From JADFRG01 sp036986135 (GTDB lineage Bacteria; Chloroflexota; Anaerolineae; Anaerolineales; E44-bin32): a stretch of 64,000 nt of DNA. Made by a program: the position numbers and the translations under genes. The notes beneath the pieces were generated by a model that worked only from the letters and a program-made list of their open reading frames with translations, was not told the DNA's origin and did no database searches. Below, one piece after another: positions 51,574-59,632 of the stretch (position 1 is the stretch's first letter; every line of letters begins with the position of its first letter). The stretch is taken from assembly GCA_036986135.1 (NCBI GenBank), contig BTQZ01000005.1, positions 32,370 through 96,369 of the forward strand, read 5' to 3'.

Positions 51574-52765
51574 CGGCCCGCTCCAGCGCGTTCCAACTAT
51601 CAGCAAGGATCTCGAGCCCTGCCTCGATCTCCTCGGGAGTAATGGTCAGCGGCGGGCAAATTCGCAAGACATCTTCGCCGGCGCCGATCACGATCAGTCC
51701 ACCCCGCCGGGCGGCTTCGATCAGGGGTTTGACCGGGCCACGCCCCTGAACGCCGAGCAGCAGGCCGCGTCCCCGCAGCTCGATGATCCGATCCTCGCCG
51801 AGCGCGAGCAGGCCCGCACGCAGTTTCTCGCCGCTAGTTTCCACCCGCTGCAAGAAGTCCGGTCGACCGACTTCATCGAATACGACGCATGCCACGCTGC
51901 AAATAAGCGGGCCGGCTGCGAAGGTGCTTCCATGATCCCCAGGTTCGATAGCCGAGGCAATCGGCTCGGTGACCAAAGTGGCCCCAATGGGCAATCCCCC
52001 TGCCAGCGGCTTGGCCAAGGTCATGATGTCGGGGGTCACTCCTGACCACTCGTGCGCCCAGAGGCGACCGGTGCGGCCCAGACCACACTGCACCTCATCG
52101 AAAACCAGCAGAACATGGTGCTTGTCACACAGCCTGCGCAGCCCGGCCAGAAATTCCGCCTCGGCGACGTGCACTCCGCTCTCACCCTGGATCGGCTCGA
52201 CGAATACCGCACACACTCGATCGCTGATCGCCCGCTCGGCCGCGGCCAGATCGATAAATGGGAGGAACGTAACGCCTGGTACGAGCGGTGCAAATGGAAG
52301 CCGGTAGGCTGCTTTGTGGGTAAGCGACAGGGCGCCCATCGTGCGGCCGTGGAACGCGCCCTCGAAGGCGAGGATCTCGGTCTTTTCCTCTCCATAGTTG
52401 AGCCGAGCCCACTTGCGCGAAAACTTTAGCGCGGCCTCATTCGCCTCGGCGCCGGTGTTAGAAAAGAAGACCCGGTCGGCAAAGGAGCTCTCCACCAACC
52501 GTCGGGCCAGTTCGACCTGTGGCTCGCTGTGGAACAGATTGCTGATGTGCGTTAGCGCCCGGCTTTGCTCATGCAGCGCCTCGAGCCAGGCAGGATGCGC
52601 GTGTCCGAGAGCGGTAACGGCGATGCCGGCCGCGAAGTCGAGGTACCGCTTGCCCTCGGAGTCGAAGAGGTAGCTCCCCTCTCCGCGAGTGAAGACCACC
52701 GGCGGACGGTTGTAGGTATGCACCAGATAACGGGCTTCGGCCTGGACGATCTGTCGCGTATCCAT
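51563..52765 (-). CDS. argD: acetylornithine aminotransferase
   Basis: A 400-residue class III aminotransferase. The motif VFDEVQCGLGRTG (about 222-234) and the PLP-binding lysine in TLAKPLAGGLPIGA (about 252) are present, as is the FHGRTMGALSLTHK glycine-rich segment. It converts N-acetylglutamate semialdehyde into N-acetylornithine. The start MDTRQIVQAEARY is also found, in altered form, in a short duplicated ORF directly upstream. Confidence 0.94.
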   Translation of the reverse strand: MDTRQIVQAEARYLVHTYNRPPVVFTRGEGSYLFDSEGKRYLDFAAGIAVTALGHAHPAWLEALHEQSRALTHISNLFHSEPQVELARRLVESSFADRVFFSNTGAEANEAALKFSRKWARLNYGEEKTEILAFEGAFHGRTMGALSLTHKAAYRLPFAPLVPGVTFLPFIDLAAAERAISDRVCAVFVEPIQGESGVHVAEAEFLAGLRRLCDKHHVLLVFDEVQCGLGRTGRLWAHEWSGVTPDIMTLAKPLAGGLPIGATLVTEPIASAIEPGDHGSTFAAGPLICSVACVVFDEVGRPDFLQRVETSGEKLRAGLLALGEDRIIELRGRGLLLGVQGRGPVKPLIEAARRGGLIVIGAGEDVLRICPPLTITPEEIEAGLEILADSWNALERADGD

Positions 52766-52768
52766 GGG

Positions 52769-52840
52769 CTAGGATTCCTTCGCGGCTTGCAGCATTTCTC
52801 GGTAGCGAGACTCGACCTGGATGATTTGCTTTGCGTCCAT
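52769..52840 (-). other. 23-codon micro-ORF: argD-like head joined to argB-like tail
   Basis: The frame MDAKQIIQVESRY copies the start of argD (MDTRQIVQAEARY) and then ends in a segment related to the argB 3' end (CTG..GCG......TCCTAG). Its ATG follows the argB stop by three bases, and the true argD ATG follows this micro-ORF's stop by three bases, so the junction has been duplicated with a 75-bp period. Head codons differ by five silent changes and five conservative ones. Confidence 0.7.
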
Positions 52841-52843
52841 CGG

Positions 52844-53593
52844 CTAGGACCCTCCCGCGGTCAGCAGCGTGCCTCCGCCGGTGGCGAGGCCGGGCAGGTC
52901 GACGATTCTCACCTGCGGCACTCCGCCGCGCAGCGCATCGGAGCCGGCGCGCACCTTGGGGACCATCCCCGCGCGGATCTCTTTCTTGGCGATCAAACTC
53001 TCTGTCTGGCCGATTGCGAGCTGCGATACGAGCCGCCCCGAGCGGTGCACGCCGGAGACGTCCGAGACGAAGGCCAGTTCGCTGGCGCCCATCGCCTCGG
53101 CGATGGCGCCCGCTGCGCTGTCGGCATTGACGTTGTAGATCTGGCCGTCCAGGCCGAGCGAGAGCGGCGATATTACGGGAAGGAGACCCGCCTCGAGCAG
53201 CGTACGCAATAGTTCGGTCTCGACCCTGACCACCTCGCCGACGAATCCCAAATCCACGGTCGGGTGATCCAGCTTGCGCACGCGAATCAGGCCGGCGTCG
53301 AATCCGCTCAGGCCGATCGCCCTTATTCCATTCCTCATCAAGGCCGCCACGAGCTGTGCCCTCAAATCGCCGCAGAGCACCATCAGCACCGCTCGCAAGG
53401 CCTCCGGGCCGGTGCGGCGCAGCCCCTGCACCCTCACCGGCGCCGATCCCAGGAGTAGTTGAACCTCGTCCACGGCCTGCCCCCCACCATGGACCAGGAT
53501 CACCGGGCCGGGCAGATCGGCGACCACGCCGGCCAGCTGCTCTCGAAATCCCGGTTCGTCCAGTCTGTTTCCCCCGACCTTGATCACACGCAT
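52844..53593 (-). CDS. argB: acetylglutamate kinase
   Basis: A 249-residue amino acid kinase. KVGGNRLDEP (about 5-14) and VILVHGGGQAVDEVQ (about 31-45) bind substrate and phosphate, NVNADSAAGAIAEAMGA (about 154-170) and FVSDVSGVH are the other conserved blocks. It phosphorylates N-acetylglutamate, the usual control step of arginine synthesis. The related LysZ enzyme is less likely because argC, argD, argJ and argG/H surround it. The start has GGGAGA seven bases upstream. The region before it holds the argC/argB junction duplication. Confidence 0.92.
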   Translation of the reverse strand: MRVIKVGGNRLDEPGFREQLAGVVADLPGPVILVHGGGQAVDEVQLLLGSAPVRVQGLRRTGPEALRAVLMVLCGDLRAQLVAALMRNGIRAIGLSGFDAGLIRVRKLDHPTVDLGFVGEVVRVETELLRTLLEAGLLPVISPLSLGLDGQIYNVNADSAAGAIAEAMGASELAFVSDVSGVHRSGRLVSQLAIGQTESLIAKKEIRAGMVPKVRAGSDALRGGVPQVRIVDLPGLATGGGTLLTAGGS

Positions 53594-53612
53594 CGCTATC
53601 TCCCACCCGGCC

Positions 53613-53732
53613 CTAGAGCAGCCCGGCGGTCTCCTCCAATCCGAAGACGACGCTCATGTTCTGAAGCGCCTGTCCGGCGGCGCCTTTCTGTAGGTCGAGT
53701 CGATTCCCGCCGACGACCTCGCTCACTCGCAT
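53613..53732 (-). other. 39-codon micro-ORF: argB-like head joined to argC-like tail
   Basis: The frame starts MRVSEVVGGNRLD, a version of the argB start (MRVIKVGGNRLD), and continues as LQKGAAGQALQNMSVVFGL to the same EETAGLL end as argC. Against argC the last 26 codons show nine changed codons, eight of them silent. Against argB the GGNRLD codons differ at five silent sites. Stop-to-start spacing (20 bases) and a GGGAGA-type ribosome-binding site are kept before both this ORF and argB. The duplication period is 139 bp. Confidence 0.8.
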
Positions 53733-53751
53733 CGCTGTCTCCCGCCCGGCT

Positions 53752-54756
53752 CTAGAGCAGGCCGGCGGTTTCCTCCAATCCGAAGACGACGTTCATGTTT
53801 TGCAGCGCCTGTCCGGCTGCCCCTTTTTGCAGATTGTCGATGGCGGCAGTGACGACCAGGGTCCCTTCGACTTCCGTCATGCCGATCACGCATCGATTGC
53901 TGTAGTTGACCTGACGCAGGGTCGCCACCTCTCCTACGGGAAGGATGGTGATAAACGGTTCATCCGCGTACGTCTCGAGATAGAGCTCATGAAGCTGCGA
54001 CTCGACCCAGCCCGAACGCAGCGGGACGTACAGAGTGGAGAGCAGGCCACGAGGGATAGGCACGAGGTGGGGGCTGAAAATCAGCTTTGGGTGCGAGTCG
54101 CCCCAAAGGGCGATCATCGCCTCCATCTCTGGCAGGTGTCTATGCGTCCGGCCGATGCTGTACGGCCGCAGGTCACCTGCCACCTCTACGAAGTGCGTAG
54201 CGAGCTTTGGCGTCCGGCCCGCTCCTGAGACGCCGGATTTGGCGTCCACGATCACCTGTCCGCTCACCGCCGATCCGAGCAGCAGCGGATACAGCGCAAG
54301 CAGGACCGTGGTCGGATAGCAACCGGGATTGGCCACCAGGCGGGCGCCGGACAACTGCTCCCGTGCGATTTCCGTCAGGCCATAGACCGCCTCATCGAGC
54401 AGCTCGGGGGCGGCGTGCGGCTGCCCGTACCATTGCTGGTAGGTGTCCGCATCTGCGAGGCGGAAGTCGGCGCTCAGGTCGATCACGCGCGTGCCGGCCT
54501 GCAAGGCCGCAGCGGCCACTTCAGCCGACTGCCCATGCGCTAGGCAGAGGAAAACCAGATCCACGTCTTTTAGGGGAGCGTGTTCCGGAGCGATCAGATC
54601 GACCTCCGGGGCTCCGGGGAAGACCTGCGCCAGACTCCGATCCGGATTGGACCGCGAGGTCGCGAATGCAAGCCGGACCTGCTCGTGGCGGCCGATCAGC
54701 CGGATCAACTCCGCCCCAGTGTAGCCGGTCGCACCCAAGACTCCGACTTCGATCAT
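53752..54756 (-). CDS. argC: N-acetyl-gamma-glutamyl-phosphate reductase
   Basis: A 334-residue enzyme with an N-terminal NADP-binding GATGYTGAELIRL motif (about 8-20) and the catalytic cysteine in NPGCYPTTVLLAL (about 142-154). It reduces the acyl phosphate made by ArgB. It is the first structural gene of the operon. AAGGAG lies five bases before the ATG at 54756; a GTG two codons earlier would overlap that site. The terminator of the leader ends just upstream, so transcription into argC depends on antitermination. Confidence 0.94.
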   Translation of the reverse strand: MIEVGVLGATGYTGAELIRLIGRHEQVRLAFATSRSNPDRSLAQVFPGAPEVDLIAPEHAPLKDVDLVFLCLAHGQSAEVAAAALQAGTRVIDLSADFRLADADTYQQWYGQPHAAPELLDEAVYGLTEIAREQLSGARLVANPGCYPTTVLLALYPLLLGSAVSGQVIVDAKSGVSGAGRTPKLATHFVEVAGDLRPYSIGRTHRHLPEMEAMIALWGDSHPKLIFSPHLVPIPRGLLSTLYVPLRSGWVESQLHELYLETYADEPFITILPVGEVATLRQVNYSNRCVIGMTEVEGTLVVTAAIDNLQKGAAGQALQNMNVVFGLEETAGLL

Positions 54757-54767
54757 TGCCACTCCTT

Positions 54768-54804
54768 AAAAAGAAACCGCCAGACCTCAATGCCGGTCTG
54801 GCGG
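54768..54804 (-). terminator. attenuator terminator upstream of argC
   Basis: A perfect 10-bp stem (CCGCCAGACC with GGTCTGGCGG, loop of eight) is followed by TTTCTTTTT on the minus strand, ending only about 12 bases before the argC start. It lies after a leader peptide, not after a structural gene. Its 5' arm can instead pair with GCTGGTCTGG at 54850-54859 (ten pairs, one G-U), which would prevent termination. Confidence 0.85.
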
Positions 54805-54832
54805 GGATATGCGTGCGTATGTTAGTTGCTAC

Positions 54833-54910
54833 TCAGGCAGCCCCATAGTCCAGACCAGCATTCCGGTATGGTCGACGAGCACGCGGCTGAGAAGCAGCAA
54901 ACGGTTTCAC
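54833..54910 (-). CDS. arginine-rich leader peptide of the arg operon (25 codons)
   Basis: A GTG nine bases after the -10 starts a 25-codon frame beginning MKPFAASQP, then RARRPYR at codons 10-16, and ending NAGLDYGAA before TGA. Four of seven consecutive codons are Arg (CGT, CGT, CGA, CGG). Codons 18-20 and the base after them coincide with the antiterminator segment that can pair with the terminator 5' arm, and codons 14-15 (CCATA) can pair with codons 22-23 (TATGG) as a protector hairpin. This is the classic design of ribosome-mediated attenuation: stalling at the Arg codons when charged tRNA-Arg is scarce frees the antiterminator. Not experimentally known here. Confidence 0.75.
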   Translation of the reverse strand: MKPFAASQPRARRPYRNAGLDYGAA

Positions 54911-54919
54911 GATTGCGAA

Positions 54920-54948
54920 AGCATATACGATGCTGCGGAGGTTGTCAA
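54920..54948 (-). promoter_or_regulatory. promoter of the arg operon
   Basis: TTGACA (54943-54948) and TATGCT (54920-54925) are 17 bases apart on the minus strand. Transcription should begin near 54913, placing the leader peptide start within about three bases of the mRNA 5' end. Confidence 0.8.
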
Positions 54949-54991
54949 CACAAACGATCTGCTGGGTCATCCGATCATCGTTTGAGCTTTT

Positions 54992-55714
54992 TCAGGAAGG
55001 CGAAGGGGCACGACCCGCCGGAGCATCAACTCGCCGTCTAGCCTCGCGAAAGACATCGTGAAACATGGGGCGGGTGAGCCTGCCGGTGAAGGTGTTCTGC
55101 TGACTGGGGTGATAGCTCGCTAATAAGTGGAGACCATCCGCGAGGGTGCACGCCGCGCGGTGGGCGAACTTTGGTTTTGGCCTCGGGACTTGCCCCCCCA
55201 TCTCAGCCCAGGCAGCGAGGAAACCATCGAACCCGATCTTGCCGAGGGCTAGTACGACTCGCAAACGCTGAAGCGCTGCAAGCTCCCGAACCAGGAAGCT
55301 TCGGCAGGTTTCTTTCTCAAGTCGACTAGGCTTGTTTGCTGGGGGTGCACAGCGCACGACCGCGGTGATGTAGGCGTTCTCGAGCTTGAGGCCATCCTTC
55401 CTCGAGGCAGGCGCCGGCTGGGTAGAGAACCCGTATTGATACATGGCCTCGAACAGCCACTCGCCGCTCCGATCCCCGGTGAACATCCTGCCGGTTCGAT
55501 TCGCGCCGTGCGCCGCCGGCGCCAGGCCGACGATCAGGAGTTGAGCTTGCGGGTCTCCGAAGGATGGCACCGGCCGCCCCCAGTAGGTTTCCTCGGCGAA
55601 CCGCCTGGTCTTGCGAACCGCGACTTCCTCGCGGTGGGCCACCAGTCGGGGACATGCGCGGCATACCACGACTTCTTCCTGGATGGCGGCAAGCTCTGGT
55701 TTATTGTTGGCCAT
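54992..55714 (-). CDS. uracil-DNA glycosylase, family 5 (UdgB-like)
   Basis: A 240-residue DNA repair enzyme. Motif 1 is GLAPAAHGANRTGRMFTGD (about 64-82), where the A-H pair replaces the usual catalytic Asp/Glu as in family 5 (UdgB), and motif 2 is HPSQQNTFTGRLT (about 200). Four cysteines (CRAC near 18-21 and C..C in RCAPPANKPSRLEKETC near 122-138) should bind a [4Fe-4S] cluster. It removes uracil and related bases from DNA. It ends just before the arg promoter region. Confidence 0.9.
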   Translation of the reverse strand: MANNKPELAAIQEEVVVCRACPRLVAHREEVAVRKTRRFAEETYWGRPVPSFGDPQAQLLIVGLAPAAHGANRTGRMFTGDRSGEWLFEAMYQYGFSTQPAPASRKDGLKLENAYITAVVRCAPPANKPSRLEKETCRSFLVRELAALQRLRVVLALGKIGFDGFLAAWAEMGGQVPRPKPKFAHRAACTLADGLHLLASYHPSQQNTFTGRLTRPMFHDVFREARRRVDAPAGRAPSPS

Positions 55715-55770
55715 GCCCGGCGGGCCCGCATCCTAAGGCTTGTTCGCGAGGGCGTTCAACCTCTCTAAAC

Positions 55771-58383
55771 TTAAACAGTGCCGGGTTCTTCTACCACGGC
55801 CGGTTCCGCAACGGTGAATGTGAGTTCGTCGCCTATTGCATCCACCAGAATGTGGTCGCCATCGCGCACCTCGTCCTGGAGCACCTGAAGCGCCAGCGGA
55901 TCGACAACCTTGCGCTGGATGACTTGCTTCAAGGGCCGTGCGCCGTAGGCTGGATCGTACCCTTCTTGAACCAATAGGTCTGTCGCAGCCTCGGTAAGGG
56001 CAATCGTGATATTTTTCTTGGCCAGCAACTGGCGCATGTGGTCGAGCTGAATTTCGGCGATCTGACGCAGGTCTTCACGCTCCAGGCGATGGAAGATGAC
56101 GATCTCGTCCACCCGGTTCAAGAATTCGGGCCGGAAATGGTTGCGCAAAGCATCCATCACTCGCTCCCGCATCATCGCTTCATCGTCTACATCCATAATG
56201 TACTGGCTGCCAACGTTGCTGGTCATGATGATGACCGTGTTGCGAAAGTCCACCGTCCGCCCTTGCCCGTCGGTTAGGCGGCCGTCGTCCAGCAGCTGCA
56301 AGAAGACGTTGAACACCTCCGAATGCGCCTTCTCGATCTCGTCGAACAGCACCACGCTGTACGGGCGGCGGCGGACCGCTTCCGTCAATTGGCCACCTTC
56401 CTCGTAACCCACGTATCCGGGCGGAGCGCCAATCAGGCGGGCTACCGTGTGCCGCTCCTGGTACTCGCTCATGTCAATGCGCACCATGTTGTGCTCATCG
56501 TCGAACAGGAATTCGGCCAGCGCCCGCGCCAGTTCTGTTTTGCCCACGCCCGTCGGGCCCAAGAAGATGAAGGATCCAATCGGCCGATTCGGGTCCTGCA
56601 GCCCAGAACGGCTGCGGCGCACCGCGGCCGCGACTGCATTAATCGCCTCGTCCTGCCCGATCACCCGTTGGTGGAGATTGTCTTCCATGTGCACCAGCTT
56701 CTCGATCTCCCCTTCCAGCAGCTTACTGACCGGAATGCCCGTCCACTTGCCGACGATATAGGCGATATCCTCGGCGTCTACCTCTTCCTTGAGCATGGCG
56801 TCGTCGCGCTGCAAATCGTTGAGCCTCGCCTCGGCCGCGATCAGGTCTTGCTCCAATTCTCGCAGCCGGCTGTAGCGGAGTTCGGCCGCTTTCTGCAAAT
56901 CCACCTCGCGCTCGGCCTGCTCGATTTGCAGGCGCACCTGGTCAATCTGCTCCTTGATGTCGCGCACATTCTGGATAGCTTCTTTCTCCGCCTGCCAGCG
57001 TGCCGTCAACTGCGTGCTTTGCTCCTTCAGGTTGGCCAGGTCCTCTTCCAGGTCTTGCAAGCGCTTCTTGCTGGCTCGATCCTTTTCCTTTTTAAGCGCC
57101 TCCCGCTCGATCTCCAGCTGCATGATCTCCCGGTCCACCTCGTCCAGCTCAGCCGGCTTGCTGTCAATCTCCATGCGCAGGCGACTGGCCGCCTCATCCA
57201 CCAGGTCAATTGCCTTGTCCGGCAGGAAACGGTCGGTGATATAGCGCTGGCTCAGCGTCGCCGCGGCAATCACTGCCCCGTCCGTGATGCGCACCCCGTG
57301 ATGCACCTCGTAGCGCTCCTTGAGGCCGCGCAAGATGCTGACGGTGTCCTCGATGCTCGGTTCGGACACGTGGACAGGCTGAAAGCGCCGCTCCAGGGCC
57401 GCATCTTTCTCGATGTATTTGCGGAACTCGTCCAACGTGGTGGCGCCGATGGCGTGCAATTCACCGCGTGCCAGCATTGGCTTGAGCATGTTGCTGGCGT
57501 CCATTGCGCCTTCGGCCGCGCCTGCGCCCACCAGGGTGTGCATTTCATCAATGAAGAGGATGATCTGCCCTTCAGATTCCCGGATCTCCTGGAGTACTGC
57601 CTTCAGGCGCTCCTCGAACTCACCCCGGTACTTGGCGCCGGCCACCAGGGCTCCCAAATCCAACGCCACGAGCCGCTTGTCCTTAAGTCCTGATGGGATG
57701 TCGCCGCGCACGATGCGCTGGGCCAGTCCCTCGGCGATGGCGGTCTTGCCTACGCCAGCTTCGCCGATAAGTACCGGGTTGTTCTTGGTGCGCCGGCTGA
57801 GGATCCGGATGACGCGCCGGATCTCATCGTCACGTCCGATAACCGGATCGAGTTTACCCTTCCGAGCTTCCTGGGTCAGATCTCGGCCGTATTTGACCAG
57901 CGCCTCGTATTGTGCCTCCGGCGTTGAGCTGGTAACCCGTTGCGAGCCGCGAATCCCGGCCAGGGCTTGCATGATGCTGTTGTAGTCCACGCCGTGCTGC
58001 GCCAGCAGGTCACGGATGCGTCCCGCTTTCGGCTGGGCCATCGCCAGCAGCAGGTGTTCCGTGGACGTATATTCGTCCGTCATATCGCCGGCGATCTTTT
58101 CCGCTTCCTGGAGGACATTGACCAGGTCCTGGCTCATACCCACCTCGACGGACCCACCCGTGATCCGTGGCATCCGCGTCAACGCCTGTTCGATACCCTC
58201 AGCGAGCAGGTCTTGATTTGCGCCAATCCGCTGTAGTACGGAGGGGATCACCCCGCCTTCCTGCTCAACGAGCGCTTTGAGTAGATGCTCCGGCTCAATG
58301 GCCGAATGGTTATGCTCTTGGGCCAGACTTTGGGCCTCGTGAAGGGCTTCCTGACCTTTTTGCGTCAGTTTGTCAATACGCAT
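55771..58383 (-). CDS. clpB: ATP-dependent disaggregase ClpB
   Basis: An 870-residue HSP100 chaperone: Clp_N repeats (1-145), first AAA+ domain with GEAGVGKTAIAEGLA (about 205), a long coiled-coil middle domain (about 410-530, needed for disaggregation and absent from ClpA), second AAA+ domain with GPTGVGKTELARALA (about 610) and the C-terminal domain. It resolubilises protein aggregates with DnaK. It starts 12 bases after a MerR-like regulator gene and is surely co-transcribed with it. No truncation. Confidence 0.97.
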   Translation of the reverse strand: MRIDKLTQKGQEALHEAQSLAQEHNHSAIEPEHLLKALVEQEGGVIPSVLQRIGANQDLLAEGIEQALTRMPRITGGSVEVGMSQDLVNVLQEAEKIAGDMTDEYTSTEHLLLAMAQPKAGRIRDLLAQHGVDYNSIMQALAGIRGSQRVTSSTPEAQYEALVKYGRDLTQEARKGKLDPVIGRDDEIRRVIRILSRRTKNNPVLIGEAGVGKTAIAEGLAQRIVRGDIPSGLKDKRLVALDLGALVAGAKYRGEFEERLKAVLQEIRESEGQIILFIDEMHTLVGAGAAEGAMDASNMLKPMLARGELHAIGATTLDEFRKYIEKDAALERRFQPVHVSEPSIEDTVSILRGLKERYEVHHGVRITDGAVIAAATLSQRYITDRFLPDKAIDLVDEAASRLRMEIDSKPAELDEVDREIMQLEIEREALKKEKDRASKKRLQDLEEDLANLKEQSTQLTARWQAEKEAIQNVRDIKEQIDQVRLQIEQAEREVDLQKAAELRYSRLRELEQDLIAAEARLNDLQRDDAMLKEEVDAEDIAYIVGKWTGIPVSKLLEGEIEKLVHMEDNLHQRVIGQDEAINAVAAAVRRSRSGLQDPNRPIGSFIFLGPTGVGKTELARALAEFLFDDEHNMVRIDMSEYQERHTVARLIGAPPGYVGYEEGGQLTEAVRRRPYSVVLFDEIEKAHSEVFNVFLQLLDDGRLTDGQGRTVDFRNTVIIMTSNVGSQYIMDVDDEAMMRERVMDALRNHFRPEFLNRVDEIVIFHRLEREDLRQIAEIQLDHMRQLLAKKNITIALTEAATDLLVQEGYDPAYGARPLKQVIQRKVVDPLALQVLQDEVRDGDHILVDAIGDELTFTVAEPAVVEEPGTV

Positions 58384-58395
58384 CGTGGATGCTCC

Positions 58396-58782
58396 TTACC
58401 ACCGCCAATCCGCTTTCTCGGCCAGGCCGCGCCGCAGTTGTCGAATCTCGTCCATCAATTCTCGCTCGCGTCGTGCCCGTCGTCGCTCCAATTCATCCAG
58501 TTGAGCCAGTAGATCCAACACCCGCTGGCGCAAGCTGAGTGTGATTTCTACGGCCGGCAAATCCGGATCCAGGTCATCATGCAGACGACGGATGCGGGCC
58601 AAGTGGAGAATATCGGCCACGCTGTACCCTTGTCCGCCGCCGGCCATCACCTGCACTTGAATCAAGTTTTCTTCCTCGCAAGAATACAAGAATTCTGTCG
58701 AAACCTGCGCCAGTTGGGCCGCCACCTGCCGCGTGTAGATGGGCTGCTCCTGGCGTGAACGAATGATGAGTTTGGACGTCAC
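58396..58782 (-). CDS. MerR/HspR/CbpM-like regulator preceding clpB
   Basis: A 128-residue protein. Residues about 10-75 resemble the winged-helix head of MerR-type regulators (YTRQVAAQLAQVSTEFLYSCEEENLI and GYSVADILHLARIRRLHDDL), followed by a heptad-like helix (LSLRQRVLDLLAQLDELERRRARRERELMDEIRQL) for dimerisation. It resembles HspR and CbpM, which control chaperone genes. The GTG start has GGAGGT seven bases upstream. Position in front of clpB suggests an autoregulated heat-shock operon. The inverted repeat GTTTAG-N6-CTAAAC upstream is a candidate operator. Confidence 0.78.
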   Translation of the reverse strand: MTSKLIIRSRQEQPIYTRQVAAQLAQVSTEFLYSCEEENLIQVQVMAGGGQGYSVADILHLARIRRLHDDLDPDLPAVEITLSLRQRVLDLLAQLDELERRRARRERELMDEIRQLRRGLAEKADWRW

Positions 58783-58841
58783 CGGCTTACCTCCGTACGT
58801 GTATTTAAGACCCGAGGGACCTGGCCCCATTCGGGTTCAAA

Positions 58842-58859
58842 GTTTAGTTCTTTCTAAAC
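58842..58859. promoter_or_regulatory. inverted repeat, candidate operator of the clpB operon
   Basis: GTTTAG-TTCTTT-CTAAAC is a perfect palindrome 60 bases upstream of the regulator start. It differs from the HAIR element known for HspR (CTTGAGT-N7-ACTCAAG). Confidence 0.5.
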
Positions 58860-59173
58860 GTCCCGTAGATGTTAGCCATGATGCGGTGGCGTGGTGTCAT
58901 TGCCATTTTGTAACACGCTACCCATCCTTTACCAAGATGGGCGAGAGAACGACCTGCCTATCTTGGGTTCTGCGTAGACGGTTCCTCGCCATCTTGCATG
59001 GGGAAAATGAATCAGGCAACCTTTGACTTCAGTTCGCAATCAAGGCCAATTCCCGTACTTTCGCCGCGGAATAAACAATTACGAATCGCCCCATGCGTTC
59101 ATCATGGTCATTGCCCACGACATGCTTGTGGCGGCCATTGTAGCTAGTGTTGGCGAGCAGGATCTCCCAATCC
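58860..59173. other. gap before the integrase fragment
   Basis: No intact gene. On the minus strand 59029-59170 reads as the end of some protein (HDERMGRFVIVYSAAKVRELA before a stop) that is cut off by the integrase fragment. I do not recognise it. It probably marks the edge of an inserted island. Confidence 0.4.
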
Positions 59174-59632
59174 AAAGCCAGCGGCGAGGCGTTGGCCCTG
59201 GATTGGGGCGCCATTGACTTTCGCACGGGAATTGTCCACGTCCGGCGCGGGAAGGGCGGCAAAGCGAGAGTGACCTACGTGGGCGCAAAAACCCGCCGGG
59301 CGCTGCTTCGCTGGAGCTCATCCCAGGCTCGGGCAGTATCCAGAAAAAGGGGTATCAAACTGCAGGGTGCGGACAATATCGAAGAGCGGAAGTCCCGCAG
59401 CTTTCAGCGGTCGCAGATCCCGCAGTTCTTGGCGGGAGGCTGGGGCGGCGCCACGCTCATGGCCCGCTTCAGCCGCAAGTCGGGGGTCCATATCACTTTC
59501 AATATGCGCAGGCGAACCTTCACAACATGGGCGCTCAATGGAGGGATGGACCTACTCAGTCTTCAACGTCTGCCAGGCCATTCAAGCCTCGAAATGGTCC
59601 GGTAGTATGGAACGTCTCGATTAAATGCTAAA
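59174..59632 (+). pseudogene. tyrosine recombinase, C-terminal catalytic domain fragment (decayed)
   Basis: The frame reads GEALALDWGAIDF, VRRGKGGKARVTYVGAKTRRALL and then RRTFTTWALNGGMDLLSLQ and GHSSLEMVR, the catalytic domain of a phage-type integrase. The first catalytic Arg of the usual GLRxxE is lost at the left break, the HxLR histidine is replaced (FNMRRR), and a TAG stands immediately before the codon for the active-site tyrosine (TAT). The gene is inactive. The N-terminal half of a similar integrase lies 1.8 kb to the right on the other strand. Confidence 0.8.

Noticed and set aside
56323..57693. 456-codon plus-strand frame opposite clpB
   Set aside because: Antisense shadow of clpB with no recognisable domain and no start signals.
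58801..58860. tRNA-like GGTTCAAA motif near the clpB operon start
   Set aside because: No acceptor stem or anticodon arm could be formed around it; no tRNA gene was found in the window.
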